In this document: positions 1 to 11,640 of the stretch, piece by piece
Layout: the number at the start of each line of letters is the position of its first letter
Numbering within the stretch: the first letter of the stretch is position 1
Source of the DNA: Meghimatium bilineatum
Lineage: Eukaryota > Mollusca > Gastropoda > Stylommatophora > Philomycidae
Reading direction: 5' to 3'
Assembly (NCBI GenBank): GCA_034231615.1
Contig: CM067309.1
Span: 34,904,780 to 34,968,779, forward strand
DNA: 64,000 bases
Notes under the pieces: model-generated
Database searches by the model: none
Told to the model about the DNA's origin: nothing
The model's input: only the letters and a program-made list of their open reading frames with translations
Program-made: the position numbers and the translations under genes

Positions 1-1027
1 TTGGAGTTTGTCATGGCTATTTGTGGTATGTGATTCAGGAGTTTGTCATGGCTATTTGTGGTACGTGATTCAGGAGTTTGTCATGGCTATTTGTGGTACG
101 TGATTCAGGAGTTTGTCATGGCTATTTGTGGTATGTGATTCAGGAGTTTGTCATGGCTATTTGTGGTATGTGATTCAGGAGTTTGTCATGGCTATTTGTG
201 GTATGTGATTCAGGAGTTTGTCATGGCTATTTGTGGTATGTGATTCAGGAGTTTGTCGTGGCTATTTGTGGTACGTGATTCAGGAGTTTGTCATGGCTAT
301 TTGTGGTACGTGATTCAGGAGTTTGTCATGGCTATTTGTGGTATGTGATTCAGGAGTTTGTCATGGCTATTTGTGGTATGTGATTCAGGAGTTTGTCATG
401 GCTATTTGTGGTATGTGATTCAGGAGTTTGTCATGGCTATTTGTGGTATGTGATTCAGGAGTTTGTCATGGCTATTTGTGGTATGTGATTCAGGAGTTTG
501 TCATGGCTATTTGTGGTATGTGATTCAGGAGTTTGTCATGGCTATTTGTGGTATGTGATTCAGGAGTTTGTCATGGCTATTTGTGGTATGTGATTCAGGA
601 GTTTGTCATGGCTATTTGTGGTATGTGATTCAGGAGTTTGTCGTGGCTATTTGTGGTACGTGTTTCAGGAGTTTGTCGTGGCTATTTGTGGTATGTGATT
701 CAGGAGTTTGCCATGGCTATTTGTGGTATGTGATTCAGGAGTTTGTCATGGTTATTTGTGGTACGTGATTCAGGAGTTTGTCATGGCTATTTGTGGTATG
801 TGATTCAGGAGTTTGTCATGGCTATTTGTGGTATGTGATTCAGGAGTTTGTCATGGCTATTTGTTGTATGTGATTCAGGAGTTTGTCATGGCTATTTGTG
901 GTATGTGATTCAGGAGTTTGTCATGGCTATTTGTGGTATGTGATTCAGGAGTTTGTCATGGCTATTTGTGGTACGTGATTCAGGAGTTTGTCATGGCTAT
1001 TTGTGGTATGTTATTCAGGAGTTTGTC
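1..1027. repeat. 35-bp minisatellite, about 29 copies
   Basis: Near-perfect tandem repeats of a 35-bp unit containing GGAGTTTGTCATGGCTATTT. The array runs off the left edge of the window. Substitutions (ATG/ACG, CATGG/CGTGG) are scattered with little decay, so the array is homogeneous. The unit is not a multiple of 3, so short open frames over it are not genes. Confidence 0.97.
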
Positions 1028-1064
1028 TCCTACTGATGCTAATTAAGCCCGAATATAACTGGAT

Positions 1065-1099
1065 GGGGGGGGGTTAGAATGTTAAATATCCCCCCCCCC
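1065..1099. other. G9/C10 hairpin
   Basis: A run of nine G (1065-1073) is followed 16 bases later by ten C (1090-1099). They can pair into a pure G:C stem, just outside the 35-bp satellite. Confidence 0.6.
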
Positions 1100-1318
1100 A
1101 GGAATCCAGAACATAGTATTTAGCACTATAAAGCAATTTAGCATCATCTTTTATCATAATCATCATTTAGTGCCGTCTCCACAAGGAAGGTTGGCTGCAG
1201 CGTCCTCTGACGTCAGCGACCTCAGAAGAAGTTAACGAATAATGCTACTACTGACAAGTCGGATATGTCTACTGTTGCCTATATCAGTGGTTCTCAAAAT
1301 CTGTTGGTTCATGACCCC

Positions 1319-1542
1319 CTTGTGGGGCATATTTTCTCCCGTGACTTGCCTGTTTCCTTATGAATAGATCAATGGCTAGCTGTTCAATTTACGAAGGCGT
1401 TATCTGCCATCTCTAGTGCTATTTATTTATCTTGTGGGGCATATTTTCTCCCGTGACTTGCCTGTTTCCTTATGAATAGATCAATGGCTAGCTGTTCAAT
1501 TTACGAAGGCGTTATCTGCCATCTCTAGTGCTATTTATTTAT
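1319..1542. repeat. 112-bp tandem duplication
   Basis: Two essentially identical 112-bp copies (1319-1430 and 1431-1542) sit head to tail inside the hAT-type element. Near identity implies a recent event. Confidence 0.9.
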
Positions 1543-1700
1543 CTATCTATTTGCTAAACCCGTTGTTGCCTTTCCGCGTCAGGAGTAGAAGAGGTTTTTT
1601 TTGGAGATGGTCCTCGTGTGTGCTGAGTATATTGTGAAATTTGTCTCCTCTTTTATTTCGATGGTCCATCGTTTTCGTGGTCTGCCTTCACTGTATCTGT
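1543..1700 (-). mobile_element. LINE 3' end fragment
   Basis: This stretch is similar to 37785-37930 and 43110-43270, all on the minus strand. It matches the C-terminal tail of an RTE-like reverse transcriptase followed by an (ATCT)n-type microsatellite. Frames are broken. Confidence 0.5.
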
Positions 1701-1999
1701 ATAGCATAGCTTGCGGTGGTATGCTGTCTAGTGGTAGTCTGCTGATGTGTGCATTTGATCTGTTGGCTCTTAATATATTCTAAGATTGGAGTGGTGCCGG
1801 TTCTTTGTCTAATGTCCTCACTCTGTCTCTTATCGATATTCCTAGGATTCTACGTAAGCATGCCATTTCAGCTGTCACAGGTTTACGTTAAGCGTTATCG
1901 CTGTAAATCTATCATTTATAGCGCTCAAATAGTTACCATCAAGTGATCCCCCTGAATCCGCCTGCGGCATATGACCCACATTGAGAACCACTGACATGT

Positions 2000-2328
2000 A
2001 AGATTAAAAGCATAGGTCTACCAGTGTGGTTAAATCTAGCTTCATAGTCATCATTACTGTACATTGTGATGTATCCCTACTTGTTACGCAGATCAGTCAC
2101 TTAAGGGTGATGGTATAACTTTTTATTGTTCTTTGGTCCCAAATTCAAGCCCAAGTCGCATTATCCAGTTCTTTGGTCTCAAATTCTATCCAATGTCGAT
2201 ACAGTTCTTTGGTCTCAATTTCAAACTCTGTTGTAGTTCTGATGTACTCGTTTGATCTCCGTAACTTCTGAGGCGTGCACTGTCAGCTATCTGAAACAAG
2301 TTATCCATGGGTTATATGAATTAAGCCA
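2000..2328. other. No gene seen
   Basis: This region holds about three degenerate copies of a motif containing AGTTCTTTGGTCTCAAATTC (2128-2228). Nothing else is recognised. Confidence 0.5.
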
Positions 2329-2755
2329 ATTCTCATTGGTGATATATGAAGCCAGTTCTCCATTGGTGATATATGAAGCCAGTTCTCCATTGGTGATATA
2401 TGAAGCCAGTTCTCCATTGGTGATATATGAAGCTAGTTCTCCATTGGTGATATATGAAGCCAGTTCTCCATTGGTGATATATGAAGCCAGTTCTCCATTG
2501 GTGATATATGAAGCTAATTCTCCATTGGTGATATATGAAGCTAGTTCTCCATTGGTGATATATGAAGCCAGTTCTCCATTGGTGATATATGAAGCCAGTT
2601 CTCCATTGGTGATATATGAAGCTAATTCTCCATTGGTGATATATGAAGCTAGTTCTCCATTGGTGATATATGAAGCCAGTTCTCCATTGGTGATATATGA
2701 AGCCAGTTTTCTATTGGTGATATCTAAAACTAGTTCTTCATTGGTTATAATGTGA
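2329..2755. repeat. 27-bp minisatellite, about 16 copies
   Basis: The 27-bp unit (CCATTGGTGATATATGAAGC plus 7 bases) is a multiple of 3 and lacks stops in one frame on each strand. It therefore yields overlapping open frames of 167 codons (+) and 171 codons (-) made of 9-residue repeats. I treat these as by-products of the array and not as genes. A diverged 28-bp relative follows at 2912-3110. Confidence 0.95.
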
Positions 2756-2911
2756 CAATCTGGTTCTCGGTCCCTATTTCTTCCATCATTTCTTCCTTTC
2801 ATTTTATTTATTCCCTTGAGTTGTACAACCTCTCATCCTATTTAAAATCGGTGCCGTGTGATATTAATTATGTGAAATCGGTTATCCTTCTGAAATCAGT
2901 TATCCATGGGT

Positions 2912-3110
2912 AGTTTTCATGGTGATATCTTAAAACTAGTTCTCCATTGATGATATCTTAAAACTATTTCTCCATTGGTGATATCTTAAAACTAGTTCTC
3001 CATTGATGATATCTTAAAACTATTTCTCCATTGGTGATATCTGAAACTAGTTCTCCGTTGGTGATATCTGAAGCTAGTTTTCCCATTTGCTATATCTGAA
3101 GCTATTTCTT
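2912..3110. repeat. 28-bp minisatellite, about 7 copies
   Basis: The units resemble the 27-bp array upstream. Neighbouring units alternate between CTAGTTCTCCATTGA and CTATTTCTCCATTGG, so the effective period is a 56-bp dimer. A run of 15 G follows at 3186-3200. Confidence 0.8.
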
Positions 3111-3604
3111 TATATTGAACCGATTTATTTATAAACGGTTTAGGACCTCACAATTAAATCTCGAATTAATATTTACTAATTATGTGGGGGGGGGGGGGGG
3201 TAGAGATCAGAAGGTAAGAAATTTGAACCAGTTCATTTGGCAACTTGAGTCATCCAAGAAATTCTGATTTCTTCCAATCCTCATCCCTGTGAATTCAGAA
3301 AAGTGCAAAAATCTATTCGTGAGAACTTCACATGTAAACCTAGAAATATATTTTTTTTATATAGGCAACAAAATATCCGGCTTACGACTTGGTGATTGCT
3401 TTAGCCAGCATCTGAAATGATGTCCGTCGTGATAGCATGACCCCTGTAGTTGCTCATTATAGTTCTCCTGACCACATATATTCACTGCATGTTTCAATCA
3501 CTACTTTCCGATTATGTACATATGACCATGGGAATCGTGTGTCTCTCAGAACGACCTATTCATGACATGTTTTTCCAGAGCGAAATCTCCATGGCATGTT
3601 CTTT

Positions 3605-3886
3605 CTTCTTATTCTTCTGCGTTTGTTCTCAAACTCCTGCATATTAGCAGGATGTAGTCCAGAGAACGGAATGCGCTGTGTCATGGTTTACATTATTGCT
3701 GCGATATCTGCGCCTTTTGACCTTGCACATCGAACTTCAGCATGGCTTTGGGTCACTGACCCTATATGGGATGGGACAGCCAACTCCATCCCATAACCTC
3801 CTTAGTCGCCTTTTACGACATGCGCGGAAGGTAAACAGTGTTGCTATTCTTTGCTCCCCTTTCGGGCCCCGGCAACACACGGGCGA
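3605..3886 (-). mobile_element. SINE-1 family, full-length copy
   Basis: This is a 282-bp element related to 16355-16634. Read on the minus strand it begins near CCCGTGTGTTGCCGGGGCCC and ends in a GAA-rich tail. It is flanked by CATGTTCTTTC (3595-3605 and 3887-3897). Because that string is also part of the surrounding 30-bp satellite unit, the SINE evidently landed inside the array. Confidence 0.8.
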
Positions 3887-4272
3887 CATGTTCTTTCCAG
3901 AACGAAATCTTCATGATATGTTCTTTCCAGAACGAAATCTTCATGATATGTTCTTTCCAGAACGAAATCTTCATGATATGTTCTTTCCAGAACGAAATCT
4001 TCATATGTTCTTTCCAGAACGAAATCTTCATGATATGTTCTTTCCAGAACGAAATCTTCATGATATGTTCTTTCCAGAACGAAATCTTCATGATATGTTC
4101 TTTCCAGAACGAAATCTTCATGATATGTTCTTTCCAGAACGAAATCTTCATGATATGTTCTTTCCAGAACGAAATCTTCATGATATGTTCTTTCCAGAAC
4201 GAAATCTTCATGATATGTTCTTTCCAGAACGAAATCTTCATGATATGTTCTTTCCAGAACGAAATCTTCATC
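3887..4272. repeat. 30-bp minisatellite, about 13 copies
   Basis: The unit contains CATGTTCTTTCCAGAACGAA. Degraded units lie to the left of the SINE at 3559-3604, so the array was once continuous and has been split. One unit has lost 4 bases, which shifts frames. The 30-bp unit gives stop-free 155-210 codon frames on both strands that are not considered genes. Confidence 0.95.
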
Positions 4273-4915
4273 ATGGACACTGAACTAACTAATCACAAAC
4301 CTGGACGAGTTTACTTTCTGCGGTCTGGAACATATCTAAACATGTCGGTCGACGTCTTCAGCGGCCCTCTTCTCCATTACCATCAACCATGTCTCCTCTT
4401 ATTAGTTCTTCCATGTCGTTATCTCTTTTTATGGGCAAAAAAAATTGGTAATTTTTCCATTGCTTTCTGAGGTAATATTTTAATAAGTAAAGTCAAATTA
4501 AGAACAAATTTGCAATAGTGGTCTATGGATTTCGTCAGACTTCAAATATCATCTAGTTTCATAATCTAGTTTTCTGACCCAAATATGCAGGCTGTCATGT
4601 TATATGTTATACATTCTGAACTGTGACGTTAACGTTAGTTCACTTAGCTCTAACCATGTTTGCACTTGGCATCAGGCCCGCTACGTTTTGTTCAGTAGCT
4701 GGTAGTCGAGTACTTTACCCATTAAAAGTATAGATATTTTTTATCTGTCCGAGTAGTCAGGTAAAGTTCACTGTTTTATTGTGTTATCCCGTTGCACATC
4801 TCTGTAGTGAAGACTTATCGTTTTGTCACATGTTTAGAAGGAAGGTACAATACTGTAGATATGAGAAATAGGGGGGGGGCGGTTAAACCTATATATATAT
4901 ATATATATAAACACC
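4273..4915. other. No gene seen
   Basis: Low-complexity AT-rich sequence with a short (TA)n run near 4892-4909. I recognise nothing else. Confidence 0.4.
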
Positions 4916-4916
4916 A

Positions 4917-5295
4917 CAAAACTCAGGTTCTTTAACTCCAACATTATCCCCATTCTATCATATGGATGCGAAAGTTGGAAAACCACAAAAGCCACATATA
5001 AAAGACTAGACTCCTTTGAAAACAAATGCCTACGTACCATTCTGAATGTTAAGTGGAGTGACTTTAAATCTAACACTACTATAAGAGAGGAAAGGAAACA
5101 AACCTATATATCTTCCTTCATTAGACAAAGACGTTGGACTTACATCTGCCATGTTCTCAGAATGCACAACCTCATAATTCCCCATCAGTCACTATATTGG
5201 GTGCCACCCGGAGTAAGAAGAAGAGGGAGACCTAGATAAACTCTACGAAGAACCATTAATAGAGACATGTCAATGAACCTAAACAACCCGCAAGA
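4917..5295 (+). mobile_element. RTE-like LINE fragment, RT C-terminus
   Basis: The plus-strand translation contains NSNIIPILSYGCESWKTT, then FENKCLRTILN, then IRQRRWTYICHVLRM and GRPR. This is the usual order in the C-terminal region of endonuclease-reverse transcriptase LINEs. Both ends are truncated and a stop follows GRPR. The copy at 9430-9890 on the minus strand is the same family. Confidence 0.8.
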
Positions 5296-5314
5296 CTATA
5301 TATATAGTACCCGT

Positions 5315-5500
5315 ACGCCTCTCTGTCCCGGGCAAGCACGCCTGCATTGGTGAGAGACATGTTCATACATTTCATTCTTTGATGTCGCTGTTCCATCGTC
5401 TTCTTGGTCTTCCTCTTCTTCTTTTCTCCGACACTCTACCGTCCATCAGCTTTTCGATACCATCATGTCCCTTTAAGTCTCGCAAAATACTGTATCTTCC
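5315..5500 (-). mobile_element. LINE RT C-terminal fragment
   Basis: The minus-strand reading gives a basic GRPRRRW-like segment preceded by a DGRVSEKRR-type stretch, typical of LINE C-termini. It is short and frame-broken. Confidence 0.5.
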
Positions 5501-5819
5501 TTCTTAAAATGCTATATATGTATTTAGTTGTGTAGAATGAGTTCTGAGTTTTCGGATCGTATTGTAAAGCTGAAAACCGCCCACAACCCCATTAGTTTCC
5601 ACAAAAAAAGATGACCACAACACTTCGAAAAGTAGGAAGTGCCTCATTTTTGTGGAAGCTGTCCTAGTGGAAGACTTAGGCCTATCTACCTCACTGAGAA
5701 TGTACTCTCATATACCGGTTGGCATAGTAAACAGGAATCTGGACATACATCTGCCATTGACCATCCATTTCAGTGCTACCGGATACCGTGAAGCGATATG
5801 CTGTTTATTTCCTTCTGTT

Positions 5820-5827
5820 TCTCTCTC

Positions 5828-5864
<37 letters not shown>

Positions 5865-5870
5865 GTTTCC
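5820..5870. repeat. (TC)n microsatellite
   Basis: An imperfect CT dinucleotide tract. It creates Arg-Glu and Leu-Ser runs in spurious frames. Confidence 0.9.
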
Positions 5871-6054
5871 TAGTGATATCACGTGCCACTGTTATTTGTA
5901 CTTGACGATTCCGACATATGCCCTTTAGAATAGTTAGCCGAAAACTTAAACACATTCTATACAATCTATCTTCTATACAATCTATCTTCCTTCAGCGCCG
6001 AATAAAGTGCACATGCCAGACAACCGGTGCTCTCCAGTTTGAGTAATATGATGC

Positions 6055-6560
6055 TGTTGTTTGTAGTTCTTGAATGCTGCTATAACCGTCTATTTGATGG
6101 TTGTTCTGTGAAGAGTTTCTCTTGATCTTCTTCTTTTTCTCTGGTACTCACTTTAAAGTTCTTTTAGATATTTCTATTCTCTTATTAATTTCTGTTTCAC
6201 ATCTGATATAATTTTTATTATTATGTGTCCGAAATATTGATAATATTCTACTTGTTGTAGTTTCTCTTCATGTATTTTTTATGTTTATCTCCTGTCATTC
6301 TGACTTTGCTGATTATCATGGTTTTTATGTCCATATTCTTTACTTGATTTATCAACTTTGTCTATTAGTCTTTGTACTTTTCACTTTCTGCTAAAAGGAG
6401 TATCACCTGCATATCTCTGGTTGTTTATTATTTTCCCACCGATCTTGATTCCTGGCATTCCTTCTATATATTCAAAGGATATTCTCTGTGTAGATTTTGA
6501 ATACGCTGTGTGATAAAATACATCCTTGTCTTACCCCCTCTTTATTTTTTAATGTATGGT
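6055..6560 (-). mobile_element. LINE fragment, RT palm domain
   Basis: The minus strand reads GVRQGCILSHSVFKIYTEN near 6485-6540, an RT motif. After a frameshift it reads KIINNQRYAGDT, where YAGDT stands in for the catalytic YADDT. Loss of one catalytic aspartate and several stops show a dead copy. Further along the element reads into a QQVEYYQY segment that is also found at 16275-16345. Confidence 0.75.
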
Positions 6561-6922
6561 GAGTAGCAGTATTCACACCATATTGATACAGTTATCCTTC
6601 ACTCATAGCTCACTGGATGATATCCTTCAGTCACGGCTCACTGAATAATAAAACCGTGCCCTATACATAGTTATAGGCTACCAAATGAGTAGAAACTGAT
6701 ATTCCTGTTCGGTTGAATAGCAACATGTGTTACTGTAGCAGAAAAACAAAATACCAAAACGTTCCATATTTGTTTCACATTCATAGCATAATTTTGTTTA
6801 GTGCAAACATTTTAATTGGAGTGTAAACACAGGTTTATTTTCCTCAAATTTTTTTCCAGACCACCCCCCCCCCCTCCCTCCTTTCCCCAATCCGTAATTG
6901 ATGACGTAAATATTTCCATATA

Positions 6923-7029
<107 letters not shown>

Positions 7030-7477
7030 TACACCTTCTTTAGTCTTCTACAGGTGGCAGGTAAACGTGTCACTATTCTTTGCTCCTCTTTCTTTACCCG
7101 TCGCTGCACCTATTCACATTTGTGACGCTACTAAGTCATATGAACTAAAGTATTTATAGTGCACAGCGACATTTAAGACTCCTTATAATGTACACGTATT
7201 GTGCTGAATCTTAAGAATCGTTTGAAATATGTAGAATCGCATACCAAAAATATCCAAGGCGATTCCAAATATATAAATAGTAACTACCTGAAAGTAATAA
7301 TCAAAACACGTAACGAGTGGGGTCCAACTTAATTTGGTGAGCAGGTCTTATGTAACTCTCGGCGGTCTCGCTTGAGAACAAAGCGAATGATGTAACCACT
7401 ACGCCAGAATCATCATTATTATCCATGAATCATTATTTCCATTAATGTCTTCATAACACATGCTTGTATGTAGTATC

Positions 7478-7790
7478 ATCATCAGGTGACATGCCGGCTG
7501 TCGTAGGCGATTATGACTCTCCACAGCTCTCTGTCTCCAGTATTATATATCAGAATCGTTGTTTCCCTGCCGTGCCAGGTTGTTAAACTATTTTCTCACG
7601 TTGTCGCCCTCTGTCTCTGTTGCCCTCAATCTTGCCTGCTGTGACTGTTCTCCAAACCTCTTTGTCTCATAACGTGGCCAAAAAAAATTAAGGTTGTCTT
7701 TTTCTTATATTATTGACTAAGTTCCGTCTCACATTTGACTCTGTCAACACCTCCACATTAGTTTTCATACTTCTGTGTGTCGCCATGACT
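7478..7790 (-). mobile_element. LINE RT C-terminal fragment
   Basis: This is the same family and orientation as 44430-44815. Both carry the minus-strand reading of the ESNAK...RKRQSSFFGHFMR region. It is frame-broken. Confidence 0.6.
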
Positions 7791-8017
7791 TTCTTCGTGG
7801 GAGAATAATGTGGTAGTTTCCCGTTGCTTTCCACATCAATAGGTGGGGTGCAGGGAATATACATGTATACCCGCTACCTTTAACAATACTTTATGACGGG
7901 ACAAGTGAGTGTTCCTTCCTGCCCAGTTGCAAATCTACCACTTGTACTAGTGGATATCGTATAATTTAATATGCATGTTATATATACAGATGATAATAGT
8001 TGAGTACGTTTTTTCAG

Positions 8018-8330
8018 TCGATAAATTAATCCAAAACAATCTGAGTAAGTCGATAAATTATCCAAAACAATCGGTGTAAGTCGATAAATTAATCCAAAAC
8101 AATCGGAGTAGGTCGATAAATTAATCCAAAACAATCGGAGTAGGTCGATAAATTAATCCAAAACAATCGGAGTAGGTTGATAAATTAATCCAAAACAATC
8201 GGAGTTGGTCGATAAATTAATCCAAAACAATCGGAGTAGGTCGATAAATTAATCCAAAACAATCGGAGTAGGTCGATAAATTAATCCAAAACAATCGGAG
8301 TAAGTCAATAAATTAATCCAAAACAATCGG
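8018..8330. repeat. 32-bp minisatellite, about 10 copies
   Basis: The unit contains GTCGATAAATTAATCCAAAA followed by CAATCGGAGTAG. One unit lacks two bases. No link to a coding source is seen. Confidence 0.93.
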
Positions 8331-8339
8331 CAATATAGG

Positions 8340-9092
8340 ATCTGTTTGCTAATTGGAAAACTGCCTTGATTTATTCGACTGTTTGCGTCATTTTCATTGG
8401 TCAATTTGTGTCGACAGCCAATTAACAGCACAGAAAACGACAAAGGAATCTGTTTAGAATGTCGTTTTCTCATTAGCCAACACTAACTTTAGTGGGTGGT
8501 TGTTGTTGTTGAGAGTTAGGTTAACCCTACATTACACTGTTGTTGTTGTTTTTTTATGATTATTTTTTTTTTAAAACAACAAATCAATTTGACTCAAATA
8601 TCTTTACCATTTTTGTGTTCACGGTTTAAACAGCTGTTTCTCTTGTAAAGCCAGATGTTTTTCAACGGATTCTTGAAGTTTTCAAAATGTTACATGATTT
8701 GTGTGATGTTCTCCGTGTAATTAAAGTTATAAAAACAATTTGTGTCTAAAACTTATGTAAATAAAACTTATGTAAATAAAAAATGTTTGCATTTTCTTCA
8801 CGAGGCATATTTATCTTATTTAGTTTAAATGTAGTTAGTTTTCTCAAATGAAATATTCAGTATTGATACCACTTTCGTTTATTTCTGCATTCAGTTTTTG
8901 TAAAAGTAAACTCCATTCCCTCCACGCGCACAAAATACATTATAGAGAAAAGGGTACCACGCCCATAGAAGCTTTAATATGCAACGTTTATTAAAAAAAT
9001 TTTTAAGCATGCACACCTGAACAAAATACAATTAAAATATCCAGTAAACATATTTTGATCATGGAAAATTAAGTGGTGTAACAGAAGGTTTT
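8340..9092. other. No gene seen
   Basis: AT-rich unique-looking sequence with poly-T runs and one 16-bp duplication (CTTATGTAAATAAAA near 8750-8780). I see no open frame with coding character. Confidence 0.5.
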
Positions 9093-9105
9093 AAACTACC
9101 AATAT

Positions 9106-9271
9106 CTTCTGAAGACGAGACGGATGTGTCGGGTCATTGGTGCAAATAAAATGGCGGCATAACGCATTTCCATTCTCTGGACTACATCCTGCTGGAAATC
9201 TAGTATGACCATGATCCTGCTACAAGAGAGATCCAGTGGGAGTTTGAGAATGAACGCTGAAGAAGAAGAAG
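9106..9271 (+). mobile_element. SINE-2 family copy
   Basis: It shares GGATGTGTCGGG...TTGG.GCAAATAAAA and the end TTTGAGAATGAACGCTGAAG(AAG)n with 20410-20571, 31811-31966, 47586-47748, 48882-49038, 56549-56701 and 59370-59523. It is flanked by AAACTACCAATAT (9093-9105) and AAACTAACAATAT (9272-9284), a 13-bp target-site duplication with one mismatch. Confidence 0.85.
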
Positions 9272-9429
9272 AAACTAACAATATTGTGCCATTGCGGTTT
9301 TAATGACATTGAACATTGACGCGGTATTTAAAAAAAAAAATATGTTACAGTAGAACATCCATAATTCTTGACCACGTCCACTACTTGACCACTCATTATC
9401 GTGGCCCGGACACGCGTAATTGTTAGTTA

Positions 9430-9890
9430 TGTTAGGTTATGCTCCTTCAGGGCCATAGACGGCGCATAGGGCAGAAACCATAGCTTTCCATTTCTGTCTT
9501 TGTGTTGCCAGGTCTTTCAGTTCTTGCGTGTTGTTTAGGTTCATTGACATGCCTTCTCTATTAATGGTTCTTCGTAGAGTTTCTCTAGGTCTTCCTCTTA
9601 CTCCCGGTGGTACCCAATATAGTGATTGATGGGGTATTCTTAGACTATTCATTCTGAGAGCATGGCCGATGTAAGTCCAGCGCCTTTGTCTAATGTAGGA
9701 AGATATATAGATTTATTTGCTTTCCTCTCGTATAGTAATGTTAGATTTAAAGTCACTCCACTTAACGTTCAGAATGGTACGTAGGTATTTGTTTTCAAAG
9801 GTGTTTAGTGTCTTATCTGTGGCTTTCCAACTTTCGCAACCATATGATAGAATATGTATACTGTTGGAGTTAAACAACCTAAGTTTTGTA
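9430..9890 (-). mobile_element. RTE-like LINE fragment, RT C-terminus
   Basis: The minus-strand frame at 9437-9652 reads MNSLRIPHQSLYWVPPGVRG, then GRPRETLRRTINR and a tail with LATQRQKWKAM. It is a sister copy of 4917-5295. Upstream parts are in other frames. Confidence 0.8.
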
Positions 9891-10385
9891 ATTGTAATTG
9901 CTAGTGTAATTATAATAAACCTGGATACCTACGTCGATTACCTCAATATGTTGACCAGTTGCTACAAACACAAATATCATAAAATGACATTGAGCGAAAT
10001 TGCATGATCCCATGGACCACTAAATCAGCGACCAATCAACTAACCAACAATTGCGTCTCGTGGCTAGTTTTTTTTAAATAATTATTGGTAACACTTGTTC
10101 TTATTTCATTTCATTTTTTACATTTGCCTTGTGTAACTCCAGCCCTCGCATTGACAGTACCGAGTTGTTTCCACAAGTTGTCTCAAACTAACCCTACCCG
10201 TTGATACCTACATTCCTCCTACTAACATTTCTCCTGTCTACGTGTGTGCTGATCAGATTTCGTTTTGAGCATGCATTCTTGATGACGTACATGAGAAGCG
10301 TCTGCAGTTCTAGATGTGCGTAAATGTTAAATGTCGTCTGTGGCATATTCAGACAAATATTGGCAGCCCATCTTAGAGGGAAACT

Positions 10386-10712
10386 TTGTTTACTATATAT
10401 TTCCCTTGTATGTTAACTGTATACAGATCCTATGTTTACTATATATTTCCCTTGTATGTTAACTGTATACAGATCCTATGTTTTCTATATATTTCCCTTG
10501 TATGTTAACTGTATACAGATCCTATGTTTTCTATATATTTCCCTTGTATGTTAACTGTATACAGATCCTATGTTTTCTATATATTTCCCTTGTATGTTAA
10601 CTGTATACAGATCCTATGTTTACTATATATTTCCCTTGTATGTTAACTGTATACAGATCCTATGTTTACTATATATTTCCCTTGTATGTTAAATGTATAC
10701 ATATTCTATTGT
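10386..10712. repeat. 46-bp minisatellite, 7 copies
   Basis: The unit contains CTATATATTTCCCTTGTATG, then TTAACTGTATACAGATCC. Copies are almost identical except for TTTACT/TTTTCT. Confidence 0.95.
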
Positions 10713-10749
10713 AATTTGTGTGTGTGTAAGAAATCCCATTTTATATGGC

Positions 10750-11160
10750 TAGAATCGACAGAACTACTTCCATTAGTTTATCTATTGTCCTTTCCACAAG
10801 TGCCGCCAGGCGTCGTGTGAAGTTGAAGTTTTCTGTCTTTCGCCATCTTTTTTGCGGTTAGGCCGTGGTTTTTAGCAATTTCTCAGATTGAATCTTCCCA
10901 TCTTGTTCTTGGTCTTCCTCTTGCCTTGTAGCAGTTATTTCTGATGTTGTAGACCTGGATGGCTGGTTGTGATGGTTTCATTCGCATAAGGTGTCCGAAC
11001 CAGTTGATCTGCTGTATTTCTATATATTGTTTGTATGATATGATCTGTACTATATGTCTTCATTTCTCACTCGGTCTCGTCTAATTACGTTTATAGCCTT
11101 TTTCAATCGTGTTTTTGTCAGGGGCCATACTTTCATTAGTACGTCATTGTAAGAGCAGCT
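10750..11160 (-). mobile_element. LINE RT C-terminal fragment
   Basis: The minus strand carries the RLKKAINVIRRDRV-type helix and the later GRPR and tail region of an RTE-like RT. It is frame-broken and related to 42268-42670 and 16915-17125. Confidence 0.65.
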
Positions 11161-11269
11161 CCACCGGAACTGGTGCGTGTCAGATCTATAATTAGTCTTG
11201 GTGTGTACTCTACAGAATCACTACCATTCTGTAAGCCTCTCGATTCTGTGCAAGCTGCCTAGCCGCTTC

Positions 11270-11640
11270 CAGTATCTCGTTCAGATCTTTGATATACCTT
11301 GTCTATCTACGATTCCCCACAAAGACTACGATTAGTCTTTGTCTCGTTGTATTTCCTGGAATGTTTCCTTCCATGATCAATCTTTCTAAGAAACATTGTT
11401 GTCTTTTTTATATATCCAAAAATATTAGCATGTGTTTTTTGATAGTTTTGAGGAGCCAGTTTTCTTCTATATTCATGTATTTGCGAACGCCTGCATTGGT
11501 TCGTGATATTCTTAGGACTTTTTTTTATAACATTTCGTTTAAAATTATGATTTTTTTCCCCACTGCCAATGTCATTATCCACGCCTCACAACCATATGTT
11601 GGAAATGAAATAATTATAGCTTCTTAATAGTTGTAATTTT
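11270..11640 (-). mobile_element. LINE RT C-terminal fragment
   Basis: The minus strand reads PTYGCEAWIMT near 11600, then RISRTNAGVRKYMNIEENWL and KKHMLIFLDI. This is the standard order YGCEAW, connection, then the GH box. The frame of 91 codons at 11307-11582 is a relic. A sister copy lies at 18650-19010. Confidence 0.75.

Larger units (their letters stand above)
1285..1993. mobile_element. hAT-type non-autonomous element
   Basis: The left end CAGTGGTTCTCAA (1285-1297) is a perfect inverted match to TTGAGAACCACTG (1981-1993). This 13-bp terminal inverted repeat is typical of hAT elements. The 709-bp interior has no transposase. It contains a 112-bp tandem duplication and a minus-strand LINE 3' end. 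The flanking 8-mers do not match, so no target-site duplication is seen; one end may have been rearranged. Confidence 0.7.

Noticed and set aside
568..768. 66-codon frame in the 35-bp array
   Set aside because: Pure satellite translation that exists only where a few substitutions remove stops.
1..1027. CRISPR array
   Set aside because: Repeats are directly adjacent without unique spacers, and the genome is clearly animal. The same holds for all other arrays here.
2252..2802. Repeat proteins on both strands (167 and 171 codons)
   Set aside because: They follow directly from a 27-bp stop-free unit. No signal peptide, non-repeat domain or splice context supports a gene.
3678..4470. 201- and 210-codon + frames and 155-codon - frame
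   Set aside because: They read through a SINE-1 and a 30-bp satellite. Different frames are equally open, so there is no coding preference.
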